Below, in pieces: positions 23,164-32,557 of a DNA stretch of 64,000 nt. Below the pieces are notes generated by a model, which was given only the letters and a program-made list of their open reading frames with translations, was not told where the DNA came from and searched no databases. The first letter of the stretch is position 1. Each line of letters opens with the position of its first letter. The position numbers were made by a program, and so were the translations under genes. This stretch comes from Trifolium pratense. Lineage: Eukaryota; Streptophyta; Magnoliopsida; Fabales; Fabaceae. The stretch covers positions 15,413,362 through 15,477,361 of the forward strand of contig NC_060061.1 in NCBI RefSeq assembly GCF_020283565.1, in the 5' to 3' direction.

Positions 23164-23396
23164 AACGGCGAGGCAACTCAGAGTTTCTTTCAATCGTTAA
23201 TGAAATTATCCTTGTTATACTATCATGTGTGAACTTTAAAGTTAAGTTTATTAGGAGATAAGTGAATTCGGTTGCTCACACTTTAGCTAGGGCGGCCAAT
23301 TCTTGGACTAGTTTCCATAGATTTGAGATTATTACTTCATGTATTGAACTTTTGATAATTAATGAAATGCAATAAGTTTGTTTGGTTCAAAAAAAA
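23164..23396 (+). mobile_element. Ultra-short LINE 3' end with 19-bp target duplication
   Basis: Only the last ~230 bp of a LINE. It encodes the RNase H tail (NSVAHTLARAANSW, then HRFEIITSCIELLIINEMQ and stop), with one earlier in-frame stop, and finishes in an A-run. AAGTTCATGAAAATCACCA is duplicated at 23145-23163 and 23397-23415, the mark of target-primed reverse transcription. Confidence 0.88.
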
Positions 23397-23539
23397 AAGT
23401 TCATGAAAATCACCATCTTAAAAATCTAGGAAAAACCAATAAAATCGAAACTCAGAAATTTTCTTTCCTTCCTAATTATTCAAAAAACTTCAAAATTAAA
23501 ACCTAAAAAATTAAAACCCACAGCAATGCAAATTTGGAT

Positions 23540-23690
23540 TTGGATTTGGAGTTCGATCCCCGGCCGGTGCGTAAGGAGAAACATTTGTTAGGAGAGGTCA
23601 ACCCCTTAAATGGATCTCAGTTACCTCGAGGGGATTAGTTGCCCGCAGAGGATACCTTTGGTTTACAAAAAAAATAAATTATTTGTAATT
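23540..23690 (+). mobile_element. 5'-truncated SINE-like sequence
   Basis: Begins near a B-box-like GGAGTTCGATCCCCGGCC and ends in an A-rich tail (ACAAAAAAAATAAATT). AATTTGGAT occurs on both sides as a possible target duplication. The A box is missing. Confidence 0.45.
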
Positions 23691-23699
23691 TGGATATCC

Positions 23700-24480
23700 A
23701 AAAATCGATCCAAATTAAACCTTACAAAATTGGATCGGATTGGATTAGATTTTTTTAATTAGCGATCCAAAACCGAACCGCGAGTAATTTTAACTTTGGA
23801 TCGGATAAATTTTTACCACAAAACCGATCCAAACTGAACCGCGACACCCCTACTTCAACTTATAAATACAAGGAGCATCAAATGCCTTCTAAACAAGCTA
23901 GATGATTAGTGGCTTAGTGCACCAATTATAAAAAGTATAACAAGAATTGTGTCCTCATAAACCATTGCCAAGAGAAAAACTTGATTTTTGTCATCAAAGC
24001 ATCCATGCTAGTTGCTCCTCCTTTAAAAATAATGTTGTTTCTCAAGAACCAGAAGCTCCACGTTACGGTGCACCAAATGAGGTGCCTAACTTTGTTGTAT
24101 CCGCTGTTCTTGATTTTTAAAACGAGGTTAAAACGAAACGAAACTAGTTTATCCTCAATATAAAAATATTAAGGATTAAGTTAGATTTCGTCTCCACGAG
24201 CTTAGAGCATCTCCAATGATGATACCACAATGAGTATCATACATTACTTTTCTTTCCATTTTTGTTTCCCTAATCGGTGTCTCGTTCAAGGCAGGACACT
24301 AGTTAGCAAGACCCTAATTAATTCATGAAAAATTGCTTCATTCCATAAAAAAAATTACTTTTTTTTTTAATGCAAAAAAAGTAATAATAGTGATGGGATG
24401 AACCCAGTTCATCTGGAATCTAAGAACTGCTTTTTTTTAGCACCCTTAGAGGTAAAATTGTTTGATCTTGAAACAAGTTT
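23700..24480. other. Spacer, repeat-rich
   Basis: 23690-23860 has repeated GGATCGGAT/GATCCAAA words, a degenerate repeat end. The remainder has no recognisable gene. Confidence 0.4.
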
Positions 24481-24730
24481 TAGGTATTCATGTAATTGAA
24501 ATATTGGCCTATTTGTCTATGGACTAGTCTGATAGAGCCGAATTGCTGCTTAAGGTCATGTTCAAGGTAGTTTTCTTTTTGAATTGATATAATAGTGATC
24601 GGAGTTGTGGTCATTGGTGGTTAAATTGGTTATCAGATGTGGAGGAAGTCATGGTTGTTGGCGGTTGTCGGTGTTGGTAATTTTGGAAATTGGAAGTGGA
24701 TGCAATGTTGGTCATAGTGGTGTCTGCTGG
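24480..24730. repeat. Duplicated block, partner of 12640-12960
   Basis: Same ordered phrases as the block at 12640-12960 (ATGGACTAGTCTGATAGAG, GTCATGTTCAAGG, TTGGTTATCAGATGTGGA). A second anchor for the segmental duplication. Confidence 0.65.
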
Positions 24731-24771
24731 TTTGTCTATTTTTGTTTCTTATGTGCTTAAAATTTTTTTTT

Positions 24772-24915
24772 GTAGACGACGGAGAAGCCAGAGAAGCTTT
24801 CAAACTCTGGTGCCGATTGTTTCTAGAAAAAGGAGAATACGAATACCCTGATGAATTTGAGAAAGAGAAGAGGTTCAAATATTTCAAGGATTCTCTTAAT
24901 GACAATAAAACTTAT
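24772..24915 (+). pseudogene. Possible cysteine-protease propeptide (I29-like) exon fragment
   Basis: After a good splice acceptor (TTTTTTTTGTAG) an open stretch reads EAREAFKLWCRLFLEKG, YPDEFEKEKRFKYFKDSLND. The F-x-x-W ... E-x-x-x-RF-x-x-F-K-x-(S/N)-L pattern resembles the inhibitory propeptide of papain-type proteases. No catalytic domain follows. Low certainty. Confidence 0.3.
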
Positions 24916-25465
24916 ACCCGCGGATACCCACCCAAATCATACCCGTTTTGATGGGGAAAACCCGAGTTGACTGGGTTTGAGTTTGGGTTTTTTCCGATTT
25001 CAAAAGATGAGTTTGAGGCGGGTAATGAGTACATTGATACTCACTCCGAACCCGTCTCACTTATACTAAAAATTAGATTTCATCTCTTTTAAATTAGAAA
25101 CGTTTAAACAATCTCTTAAATTACATTCATATATTTATTTTTTATTTTAATTTGAGTATTAAACAAATCATTTTCTCTATTTTTTTTTTCTTTATTTAAA
25201 AAAATATTATTGAGAGAAAATAATTTTGGACATTTAACTTTTTTTTAATAAAAAAATACTAAAATATAATCTAAATTCATGTGAAAAGAGGCGTAATGGT
25301 ATACCCGAAACCCGATGGGATACCCGATCCCCGTTGGGTATGGATTTGGGGTTATCATTTTTATCCCCGCTCAAATTTGAGATGAGTTTGGGAAAACCCA
25401 AACTTTATGAGTTTGGATTTGAGGAGGGCAAAACTCGTTCCCGCCCCATTGCCATGCCTACTCTT
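24915..25465. repeat. Unclassified repeat with ACCCG/GGGTT words
   Basis: CCCGCGGATACCCACC at the left and CGTTCCCGCCCCATTGCCAT at the right frame an AT-rich core. ACCCGA/GGGTTT words occur in both orientations. It resembles the ends of non-autonomous hAT elements, but I could not pair the termini or find a target duplication. Confidence 0.35.
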
Positions 25466-25683
25466 AATAGGATGGTCAATCCCGCACTATTACATTATGG
25501 TATGAATGCTCCGCAATTTGCTGATCGTAACGAGCAAGAATTCAAGGACCTGGCTCGTGGTTGTGTACTTTATTGTTCTATATCCACTAAACTACTCATT
25601 CTAGAATGAACTAGAAGATTCATTATTTTCTTATCCTCAACATCCTATCAGCATTTGGAGCACTGAAATTAACAATATGAACC

Positions 25684-26084
25684 TGTTCTGGGCCGAGCTT
25701 AGAGCTCGAGCATCAGAGGGTGTCGAACACACATACCATCCGAGCACGTCCTAACGGTCAGATACCCTTGCGTATTGTAACGGCCGTAAACCGGAATGAT
25801 GAGCATTTACTGCACATCAAGGCCTCCAAGCCGTTTTCCGGCAGCCACTTGATGGCCATTAATGCCATCAAGGGCCTTAGCCCAGCGCTGGGGGCTATAT
25901 ATATGCATCTCACTTCATTTGCAAGGTACGCATCTTTTATAGCTAAGAAAACCTTACACACAAACTGACTTGAGCGTCGGAGTGCCTGCAGGTACACAAC
26001 CCCCCTCCGCTCCAACAGGGGTCCCAAACGCTCTCAACCACCGCAAACGCCGGCGAAGTCGCATCGTTCTGGTCAACACGATCA
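25684..26084 (+). repeat. 5' LTR (401 bp)
   Basis: TGTTCTGGGCC...AACACGATCA, TG..CA ends. By eye I find no difference from the 3' LTR over all 401 bases. A TATA box (TATATATAT, 25896-25904) sits after a GC-rich block, placing the transcript start near 25930. Confidence 0.96.
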
Positions 26085-26085
26085 G

Positions 26086-26103
26086 TGGCGCCGTCTGTGG
26101 GAA
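26086..26103 (+). promoter_or_regulatory. Primer binding site
   Basis: TGGCGCCGTCTGTGGGAA one base after the LTR, the form typical of Tat-lineage elements. The TGG start pairs with a tRNA CCA end. Which tRNA is used was not checked. Confidence 0.85.
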
Positions 26104-26171
26104 TTATAGTTTCCCTGTTTATTCAAACCAAAAACTAAAAAAATTTCCTCAAAACACCTTCTTCACGACCA

Positions 26172-29100
26172 ATGGCTGGCGTTAACAACCACCAAATCCC
26201 GGAGCACGTGGCGGAGAACCATGGATCACCGATGGACTACGCGGCGTACCATCCGCAGGACGGACAATTCGCCTCCGTAACGGAAGATGGCCAGGGAGGG
26301 CAAGACGCGCATTATGAGCCCTACAACCCAGAAGAACCGCAGATCCCTGTGGCTACCCCGCCACAGGCGACTCCGGCAGTGGCTATCCCTCCGGGCGTTC
26401 CCATGCAAGAAATGATGGCTGCGCTGGTCAATGCAATCAACCGCCAGTCGGACTTACTGCTGCAGCAGAACCAGCGATACGAGCAGCAGAATCAAAGGCT
26501 CGAGCAACAAAGCCGTCGCATCGACGCAATTGCTGAGTCGAGGGTCACGGCGCAAGCTCGCCCAGCTCGCCGTTCACCCACACCTGTGAGGAGCAGAACC
26601 TACTCCAGGTCTCGCTCACCACCTCGCCACAGAAGCGAAAGGAGGTCGAGCCCAAGGAGAAACGAGGCTATATCTCGAAACTCCACCCCGCCGAGGAGAC
26701 ATTCCCCTAGAAGGGACAACCCTCCTCGCCGTCAAAGGAACCGATCCCCGGAAGAGAGGGACAGTCACCAAGGCCCCCTCTCCCGAAGGATCCGAGAACT
26801 TCCCCTACCGGTCGGACTCGAAAAACCACCGGCAATGGATACCTACGATGGCTCGACAGACCCCGACGAGCACATCGAAAATCTTGAAGCTCTCCTCGAG
26901 TACAGAAATGTACGAGGCTCTATCAAGTGTAAGCTCTTTCCCACAACTCTGAGGAAAGGCGCTATGGCTTGGTACAAGAGCTTGGCGCCAGGATCCGTGG
27001 ACTCCTGGTCGGACCTGTGCGCCCGCTTCCGGGCTCACTTCACTTCCTCGAGGCGTCACCCAAAAACTGAAGCAACCCTCGAGGCCATCATTCAAGGCGA
27101 GAACGAGCCTCTCAGGGCCTACCTCGAACGGTTCAACAAGGCAGCCGTTGAAGTGAAGGTCGATGAGAGCATGAAGCTGTACCTCCTCGACAGGGGATTA
27201 CATCCAGACAGCGACTTTGCTAAAGCTGTCGGTATCGAAGAGCCGAAAACGCTGGATGCATTCTTCGAAAAGGCGAAGAAGTACATAACTTACGAGGAGA
27301 AACAAAGGGCCAAAGATGTCAGAAGGCCTAAAAGTCAAGAAAAAACCAGGAACCATGAAAAGGACGAAGCTGGAACCTCGCGAAGAGGTAACGAAAAGCA
27401 AAGGGAGGAAAGGATCAAAGATTCCAAACCTCCTCGGGGAAAGTTCACAACATATACTCCGCTGAATGCGTCAAGAGATCGCATTTTCGCCGAAGTCTCC
27501 GCTGCGGACTTCAAAAAGGCTGGGATCCACTTCCCAAGACAGCAGCCCATGAAGGCAAATACTGATAGGACAAAATTTTGTCGCTATCATAAAAGCCATG
27601 GACACGTCACTGAGGACTGTGTCCACTTAAAAGATGCCATCGAGATTCTGATACAAAAGGGTTATGCCCGAAGATATGTTCAGAATGACGAACAAGCACA
27701 ACAACAACAACAACAAAGGCGGGAGCCTCAAGAGGTCGCAATGGCCATTGATGTTCCCGAGCAGGAAAACAGAGGCATCGTCCCTCAGGCGCTTGCCATC
27801 TCAGCACCTGAAATTCCACTCCCATCTCCGGGGTCAGACGAGGGAGCGCTCATGAGGCATTTCAACGCCCACCTGAATGGCTCATGGGAAAATTTCCCAA
27901 AAGCACTAGTGATAACAGGTGGAGGGCTAAACAAAACCACCCTCGGATCGGTAAAAAGGAAGTTCGAGGAGCTGGAAAACGTTTGCTCGGTGACTCCCAT
28001 CACCGTCACCAAACCTGAGGGAGACTCCGACCCGCTGGCCTTCTACAAATCAGAAGTTCCTGGGGGCTCACCAAACTATCAGATACCACTACTGGTGAGG
28101 GCTCGCATGGCAAACTTCGACGTCCACCGCATCCTCGTAGATCAGGGGAGCTCGTGCGACGTAATGTACACAGGGCTATTCAAAACTCTACAGCTGTCGG
28201 AGAAGAACTTGGTTCCATATGTAGGACCCGACCTTCAGGGGTTCAATGGGTCGACTACCAAACCTTGGGGATACGTGGACCTCATCGTTACCTTCGGCGA
28301 GGAAAAGGCTATGAAATCCGTGAGGACGCAATTCATGGTCGTCGACTGTCCCTCGCTGTACAACTGCATCATCGGCAGAACTACTTTAGCGGAGCTGTTT
28401 GCTGTGTCGTCCACTGTTCACTTGAAGCTGAAATACTACACACTGGACGGCCAGGTCGCCACCATCAACGGCGACATAGCCGCTGCGAGGAGATGCTTCG
28501 AGGCCGCGGCAAAGAATCTGAGCACCGTGGCAACCCCCAAGAAAACTGAAAAGAAAAATCCGGGGGTAAACACTATTGGAGGTTCCGTCGACATCGATGC
28601 TCGACTCACAAAAAAGGAGCATCAAGAAGAAAAACAGAAGGACCTCGCCGATGCTGAAAAGAAAATCTACCGCCCCATCCCGGACGGAGATTTCGAACTG
28701 GTGCCCTTGGGCGAAGACCCCCTCAAAGGGATCAAGATTGGAACTGGACTCCCCGACTTGGTCAAAAAGCAGCTGATCGCCTGCCTTAAGGACAATGCTG
28801 AACTGTTCGCCTGGAGCGCTGCAGAGATGCCTGGTATCGACCCTGAGGTCGCTTGTCACCAGCTGACTTTAGATCCTAGGGCTAGTGCCGTTGTTCAGCG
28901 GCGTAGGAAGCAGTCTCCCGAAAAAGCGGAGGCTGCCGAAAAAGCTGTAAAAGACCTCCTCGAGGCAAATTTCATTTCGGAAGCTAGGTATACCACCTGG
29001 CTATCCAATGTTGTACTTGTTAAGAAATCGAATGGAAAATGGCGCATGTGTGTTGACTATACCGATCTTAATAGGGCTTGCCCTAAAGACGCTTACCCTT

Positions 29101-31883
29101 TACCTAACATAGACAAACTAGTAGATAATTCATCAGGATTTAAATTACTATCGTTTATGGATGCGTACTCGGGTTATAATCAAATAAAAATGGCTGAAAT
29201 CGATAAAAAGAAAACAGCGTTTATGACCGAATCCGGTAATTATTATTACAACGTAATGCCTTTCGGGCTTAAAAACGCAGGCGCCACATACCAAAGGATG
29301 ATGAACAAAGTCTTCAATGATGAAATCGGTGACATGCTCGAAGTCTACATGGATGATATGATCGTCAAATCCGAAGAGGAAGTCGATCATACAGCCCATC
29401 TAAAAAGAGTGTTCGACCAAGCGAGAAAGTATAACATGAGGTTCAATCCTGAAAAATGCACGTTCGGCGTAAAAGCTGGGAAATTCCTCGGGTTTTACTT
29501 AACCGAAAGAGGAATCGAAGCTAACCCCGATAAATGCAGAGCATTCTTTGAATTCCCTACGCCGGACTCAAAGAAATCAATCCAATCATTAAACGGGATG
29601 CTCACAGCCTTATCTCGTTTTGTCGCAAAATCCGCTCAACACGCGCTACCTTTATTCAAATTACTTAGAAAAGAATCCGCATTCGAATGGACGAAGGAAT
29701 GCGAGGATGCGCTACAACACTTAAAACGAGCATTATCCGAACCCCGAGTCCTAACGCGACCCAACGAAGGGGAAACCTTATATCTTTACCTCGCCGTAGC
29801 ATCAGAGGCCATCAGCGCCGTTCTCATAAGAGAAACCGAGCAAGGGCAAAAACCCGTCTATTTCGTGAGTAAGGCTCTGCAAGGACCAGAACTCCGGTAC
29901 TTACAGATTGAAAAAACGGCCTTAGCAGTAGTCATGGCCGCGAGGAAGCTAAGACACTATTTCTTAGCTCACTCCATCGTTGTCCGGACTGATCAACCAA
30001 TTAAGCAACTCCTCGCGAGGCCAGATATGACAGGACGAATGCTAAAATGGTCGCTCGAGTTGTCCGAATTCGAAATCTTTTTCGAAAGCAGAAAGGCTTT
30101 AAAAGCCCAAGTGCTAGCAGACTTCATAGCCGAAATGACCACGTCATCTACCCCGGATAAAAACAAATGGACCATCTTCGTAGATGGATCCTCAAATCCA
30201 CAAGGGAGTGGCGCAGGTATCATACTCGAGAGCGGTGAAGGAGCGCTCATAGAAGTTTCACTCGAGCTCGCCTTTCCAACCACAAACAACCAAGCCGAGT
30301 ACGAAGCTTTCTTGGCAGGGTTAAGGTTGGCTCAGGATATGGAAGCCGAGGAAATTAAGATATTCACGGATTCACAGCTCGTCGCATCACAAATAACCGG
30401 GGAATACCAAACAAAAGACGAGCGACTCACGGAATATTTAAACTTGATCAAAGAAAAATTAACCAAATTCAGACAAACCGAAATCAAGCACGTTCCTCGC
30501 GAACACAATGCAAGAGCAGATATCTTATCAAAGCTCGCAAGCACTAAGAAAAAGAAAGGCGGAAATCAATCGCTTATTCAGGAAACGCTATCCAAACCAA
30601 GCATAGTAAAATCCGCCGAGGTATTCCTGATATGCGAGATCAACACCAACAGCTGGATGACACCCGTGTTCAAATTTCTGAACACTGGAAACCTCCCACT
30701 TGATAAGAAAGAGGCGGCTAAGGTAAAAAGAAGAGCCTGCGCATATGTAATCCTAAATGGAAAAATGTACCGCCGAGGATTCTCCATCCCTCTGCTAAGG
30801 TGTGTCGAGGAAAGCGAGGTAGCCTCGATCCTTGGCGAGATCCACGAAGGAATAAACGGTCAGCACATCGGTGGACGCTCCTTGGCCAGAAAGGCCTTGC
30901 GAGCAGGATTCTATTGGCCTACCATGCAAGCAGACGCAAAAGAGCATGTCAAAAAATGTGACAAATGCCAACGTCACGGGGATATGCACTTGGCCCCTCC
31001 AAACGAGCTAAGAACGCTATCGTCCCCGTGGCCGTTTTCTTGGTGGGGGATGGACCTCTTAGGACCGTTTCCAACGGCAGCAGGACAAAATAAATACCTA
31101 ATAGTAGCTGTCGACTACTTCACGAAATGGATCGAAGCCGAACCTCTCGCCCACATCACAACATTCAACGTGTTGCGATTCTTCAAACGCAATATACTTG
31201 CGAGGTTTGGGATCCCTCAAGTTGTCGTTACAGATAACGGGACTCAATTCACGGACAAGAAAGTGCGAGAATTCATGGCAAAAATAGGTACAACCCAACA
31301 TTTCACCTCTGTCGAACACCCTCAAACGAACGGCCAAGCCGAAGCTGCAAATAGGGTTATACTACGAGGACTCAAAAGAAGGTTGGATGAAGCAAAGGGA
31401 AAATGGACAGAAGAACTACACAGCGTACTCTGGTCTTACCGAACCACTCCACATTCTACAACGGGAGAAACGCCCTTCCGACTGACGTACGGAACAGAGG
31501 CCGTAATTCCAGTAGAAACCGGAGCATCCTCCTTCCGAACAGAAGTACCCCTCGAAGGGGAAGACAACCACGAAATGCTCAGAGAGGAGCTCGACCTCCT
31601 GGAAGAACTCCGAGACGGCGCAGCCCTCCGAGAAGCTACTTTGAAACAAAAAATAGCAAAACGGCATGACAAAAGGGTCATCAAGCGAGAATTTGACGTT
31701 GGGACACTAGTACTCCGACGCAACCAAAAAGATTCTCGCGAGGGTAAACTCGCGGCAAATTGGGAGGGACCTTATCGTGTTCGAGCCAAAACCGAAAACG
31801 GTGCCTATTATTTGGAAGATCTTTACGGAAAAGAAATTCCTCGACCTTGGAATGCCGAAAAGCTCAAACAATACTACAGTTGA
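26172..31883 (+). CDS. Gag-pol polyprotein of the Tat-lineage retrotransposon
   Basis: Single uninterrupted frame, 1903 residues. N-terminal Arg/Ser/Pro-rich region (about 100-210), then retrotransposon gag (215-330; MDTYDGSTDPDEHIENL, AMAWYKSL), a C/H cluster (469-483; CRYHKSHGHVTEDC), aspartic protease (653-665; LVDQGSSCDVMY, DQG rather than DSG/DTG), reverse transcriptase (about 940-1120; MPFGLKNAGATYQRMMN, YMDD near 1058), first RNase H (to about 1300), a second RNase H from 1333 (FVDGSSNPQGSGAGI, NNQAEYEAFLAGL, FTDSQLVASQI), then integrase with HHCC (H..H..CDKCQRHG, 1557-1615) and the D-D-E core (GMDLLGPFP, VVTDNGTQFTD, HPQTNGQAEAANR). The C-terminal chromatin-reader type motif is absent. 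All catalytic motifs look intact. Confidence 0.95.
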   Translation: MAGVNNHQIPEHVAENHGSPMDYAAYHPQDGQFASVTEDGQGGQDAHYEPYNPEEPQIPVATPPQATPAVAIPPGVPMQEMMAALVNAINRQSDLLLQQNQRYEQQNQRLEQQSRRIDAIAESRVTAQARPARRSPTPVRSRTYSRSRSPPRHRSERRSSPRRNEAISRNSTPPRRHSPRRDNPPRRQRNRSPEERDSHQGPLSRRIRELPLPVGLEKPPAMDTYDGSTDPDEHIENLEALLEYRNVRGSIKCKLFPTTLRKGAMAWYKSLAPGSVDSWSDLCARFRAHFTSSRRHPKTEATLEAIIQGENEPLRAYLERFNKAAVEVKVDESMKLYLLDRGLHPDSDFAKAVGIEEPKTLDAFFEKAKKYITYEEKQRAKDVRRPKSQEKTRNHEKDEAGTSRRGNEKQREERIKDSKPPRGKFTTYTPLNASRDRIFAEVSAADFKKAGIHFPRQQPMKANTDRTKFCRYHKSHGHVTEDCVHLKDAIEILIQKGYARRYVQNDEQAQQQQQQRREPQEVAMAIDVPEQENRGIVPQALAISAPEIPLPSPGSDEGALMRHFNAHLNGSWENFPKALVITGGGLNKTTLGSVKRKFEELENVCSVTPITVTKPEGDSDPLAFYKSEVPGGSPNYQIPLLVRARMANFDVHRILVDQGSSCDVMYTGLFKTLQLSEKNLVPYVGPDLQGFNGSTTKPWGYVDLIVTFGEEKAMKSVRTQFMVVDCPSLYNCIIGRTTLAELFAVSSTVHLKLKYYTLDGQVATINGDIAAARRCFEAAAKNLSTVATPKKTEKKNPGVNTIGGSVDIDARLTKKEHQEEKQKDLADAEKKIYRPIPDGDFELVPLGEDPLKGIKIGTGLPDLVKKQLIACLKDNAELFAWSAAEMPGIDPEVACHQLTLDPRASAVVQRRRKQSPEKAEAAEKAVKDLLEANFISEARYTTWLSNVVLVKKSNGKWRMCVDYTDLNRACPKDAYPLPNIDKLVDNSSGFKLLSFMDAYSGYNQIKMAEIDKKKTAFMTESGNYYYNVMPFGLKNAGATYQRMMNKVFNDEIGDMLEVYMDDMIVKSEEEVDHTAHLKRVFDQARKYNMRFNPEKCTFGVKAGKFLGFYLTERGIEANPDKCRAFFEFPTPDSKKSIQSLNGMLTALSRFVAKSAQHALPLFKLLRKESAFEWTKECEDALQHLKRALSEPRVLTRPNEGETLYLYLAVASEAISAVLIRETEQGQKPVYFVSKALQGPELRYLQIEKTALAVVMAARKLRHYFLAHSIVVRTDQPIKQLLARPDMTGRMLKWSLELSEFEIFFESRKALKAQVLADFIAEMTTSSTPDKNKWTIFVDGSSNPQGSGAGIILESGEGALIEVSLELAFPTTNNQAEYEAFLAGLRLAQDMEAEEIKIFTDSQLVASQITGEYQTKDERLTEYLNLIKEKLTKFRQTEIKHVPREHNARADILSKLASTKKKKGGNQSLIQETLSKPSIVKSAEVFLICEINTNSWMTPVFKFLNTGNLPLDKKEAAKVKRRACAYVILNGKMYRRGFSIPLLRCVEESEVASILGEIHEGINGQHIGGRSLARKALRAGFYWPTMQADAKEHVKKCDKCQRHGDMHLAPPNELRTLSSPWPFSWWGMDLLGPFPTAAGQNKYLIVAVDYFTKWIEAEPLAHITTFNVLRFFKRNILARFGIPQVVVTDNGTQFTDKKVREFMAKIGTTQHFTSVEHPQTNGQAEAANRVILRGLKRRLDEAKGKWTEELHSVLWSYRTTPHSTTGETPFRLTYGTEAVIPVETGASSFRTEVPLEGEDNHEMLREELDLLEELRDGAALREATLKQKIAKRHDKRVIKREFDVGTLVLRRNQKDSREGKLAANWEGPYRVRAKTENGAYYLEDLYGKEIPRPWNAEKLKQYYS

Positions 31884-32557
31884 GAGAAGTTCAAAACCAT
31901 CCCTCAACGAAGGCTGTGTCTTCGCCCATGAGAAGCACGCCTATACAACGGAGGAGTGCTTAGGTACGGGCATGAATCTTAAAATCTAAAACAAAGTCGA
32001 GACGTTTTTGAGCTCGATGATGTTGGCGAGGAAAGCTCTAGACCACGGAGCACCATCGTCATAGTACACGCCCGGTAGAACCCCAGCTCGCGATGGGATG
32101 TTCACACCCCGAGGAGGAAAGCTTAACAACAGCCCCTCTCCTCGTTATTAGTTTGGATTAACATCTCCAAACACTTAGAATGGTTCCCCGCACCTTCTAA
32201 GCCCGGCATCTAATGGTACCAGCTACCACAATGATGACCACGATCCAAACACACACTAACGCGAAGAAACGAATAGTTCGGCGTATAGAATGTTTGGAAA
32301 AAGTTAAAAACCTCAAAATTGGTCGAGCGCAAACAAAAAGACAAGCTTAAAAGCGTTGAGCGTACAAACGATCGATTCGACATTCAGAGGAAATTAAAAG
32401 CATCGCCACACAAACCCTAAATCTAGATATGAGATAAAGGTAAAAAGGCAAGAGAATAAATCAAAGTACTGGTAGTTAAAGACCCCGAAGGGCCATAATT
32501 GTCGGTTACATCAAAAAAGGGCAAGTGCCCGAACGAAACAAAGAAGAAAAAATAAAT
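31884..32557. other. Untranslated part of the retrotransposon after pol
   Basis: Between the gag-pol stop and the end of antisense gene 1. No long frame. It probably carries 3' ends of both the sense gag-pol region and the antisense transcript. Confidence 0.5.

Noticed and set aside
24633..24905. 90-residue minus-strand frame
   Set aside because: Antisense shadow of the protease-propeptide-like stretch and the GGTGGT repeat.
25720..26027. 82- and 89-residue frames in the LTRs
   Set aside because: Present identically in both LTRs simply because the LTRs are identical; they cross the TATA region and show no protein features.
27198..29399. Several minus-strand frames of 60-157 residues within gag-pol
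   Set aside because: Shadows of the strongly supported sense frame; no motif, splice signal or TATA box as seen for the real antisense genes.
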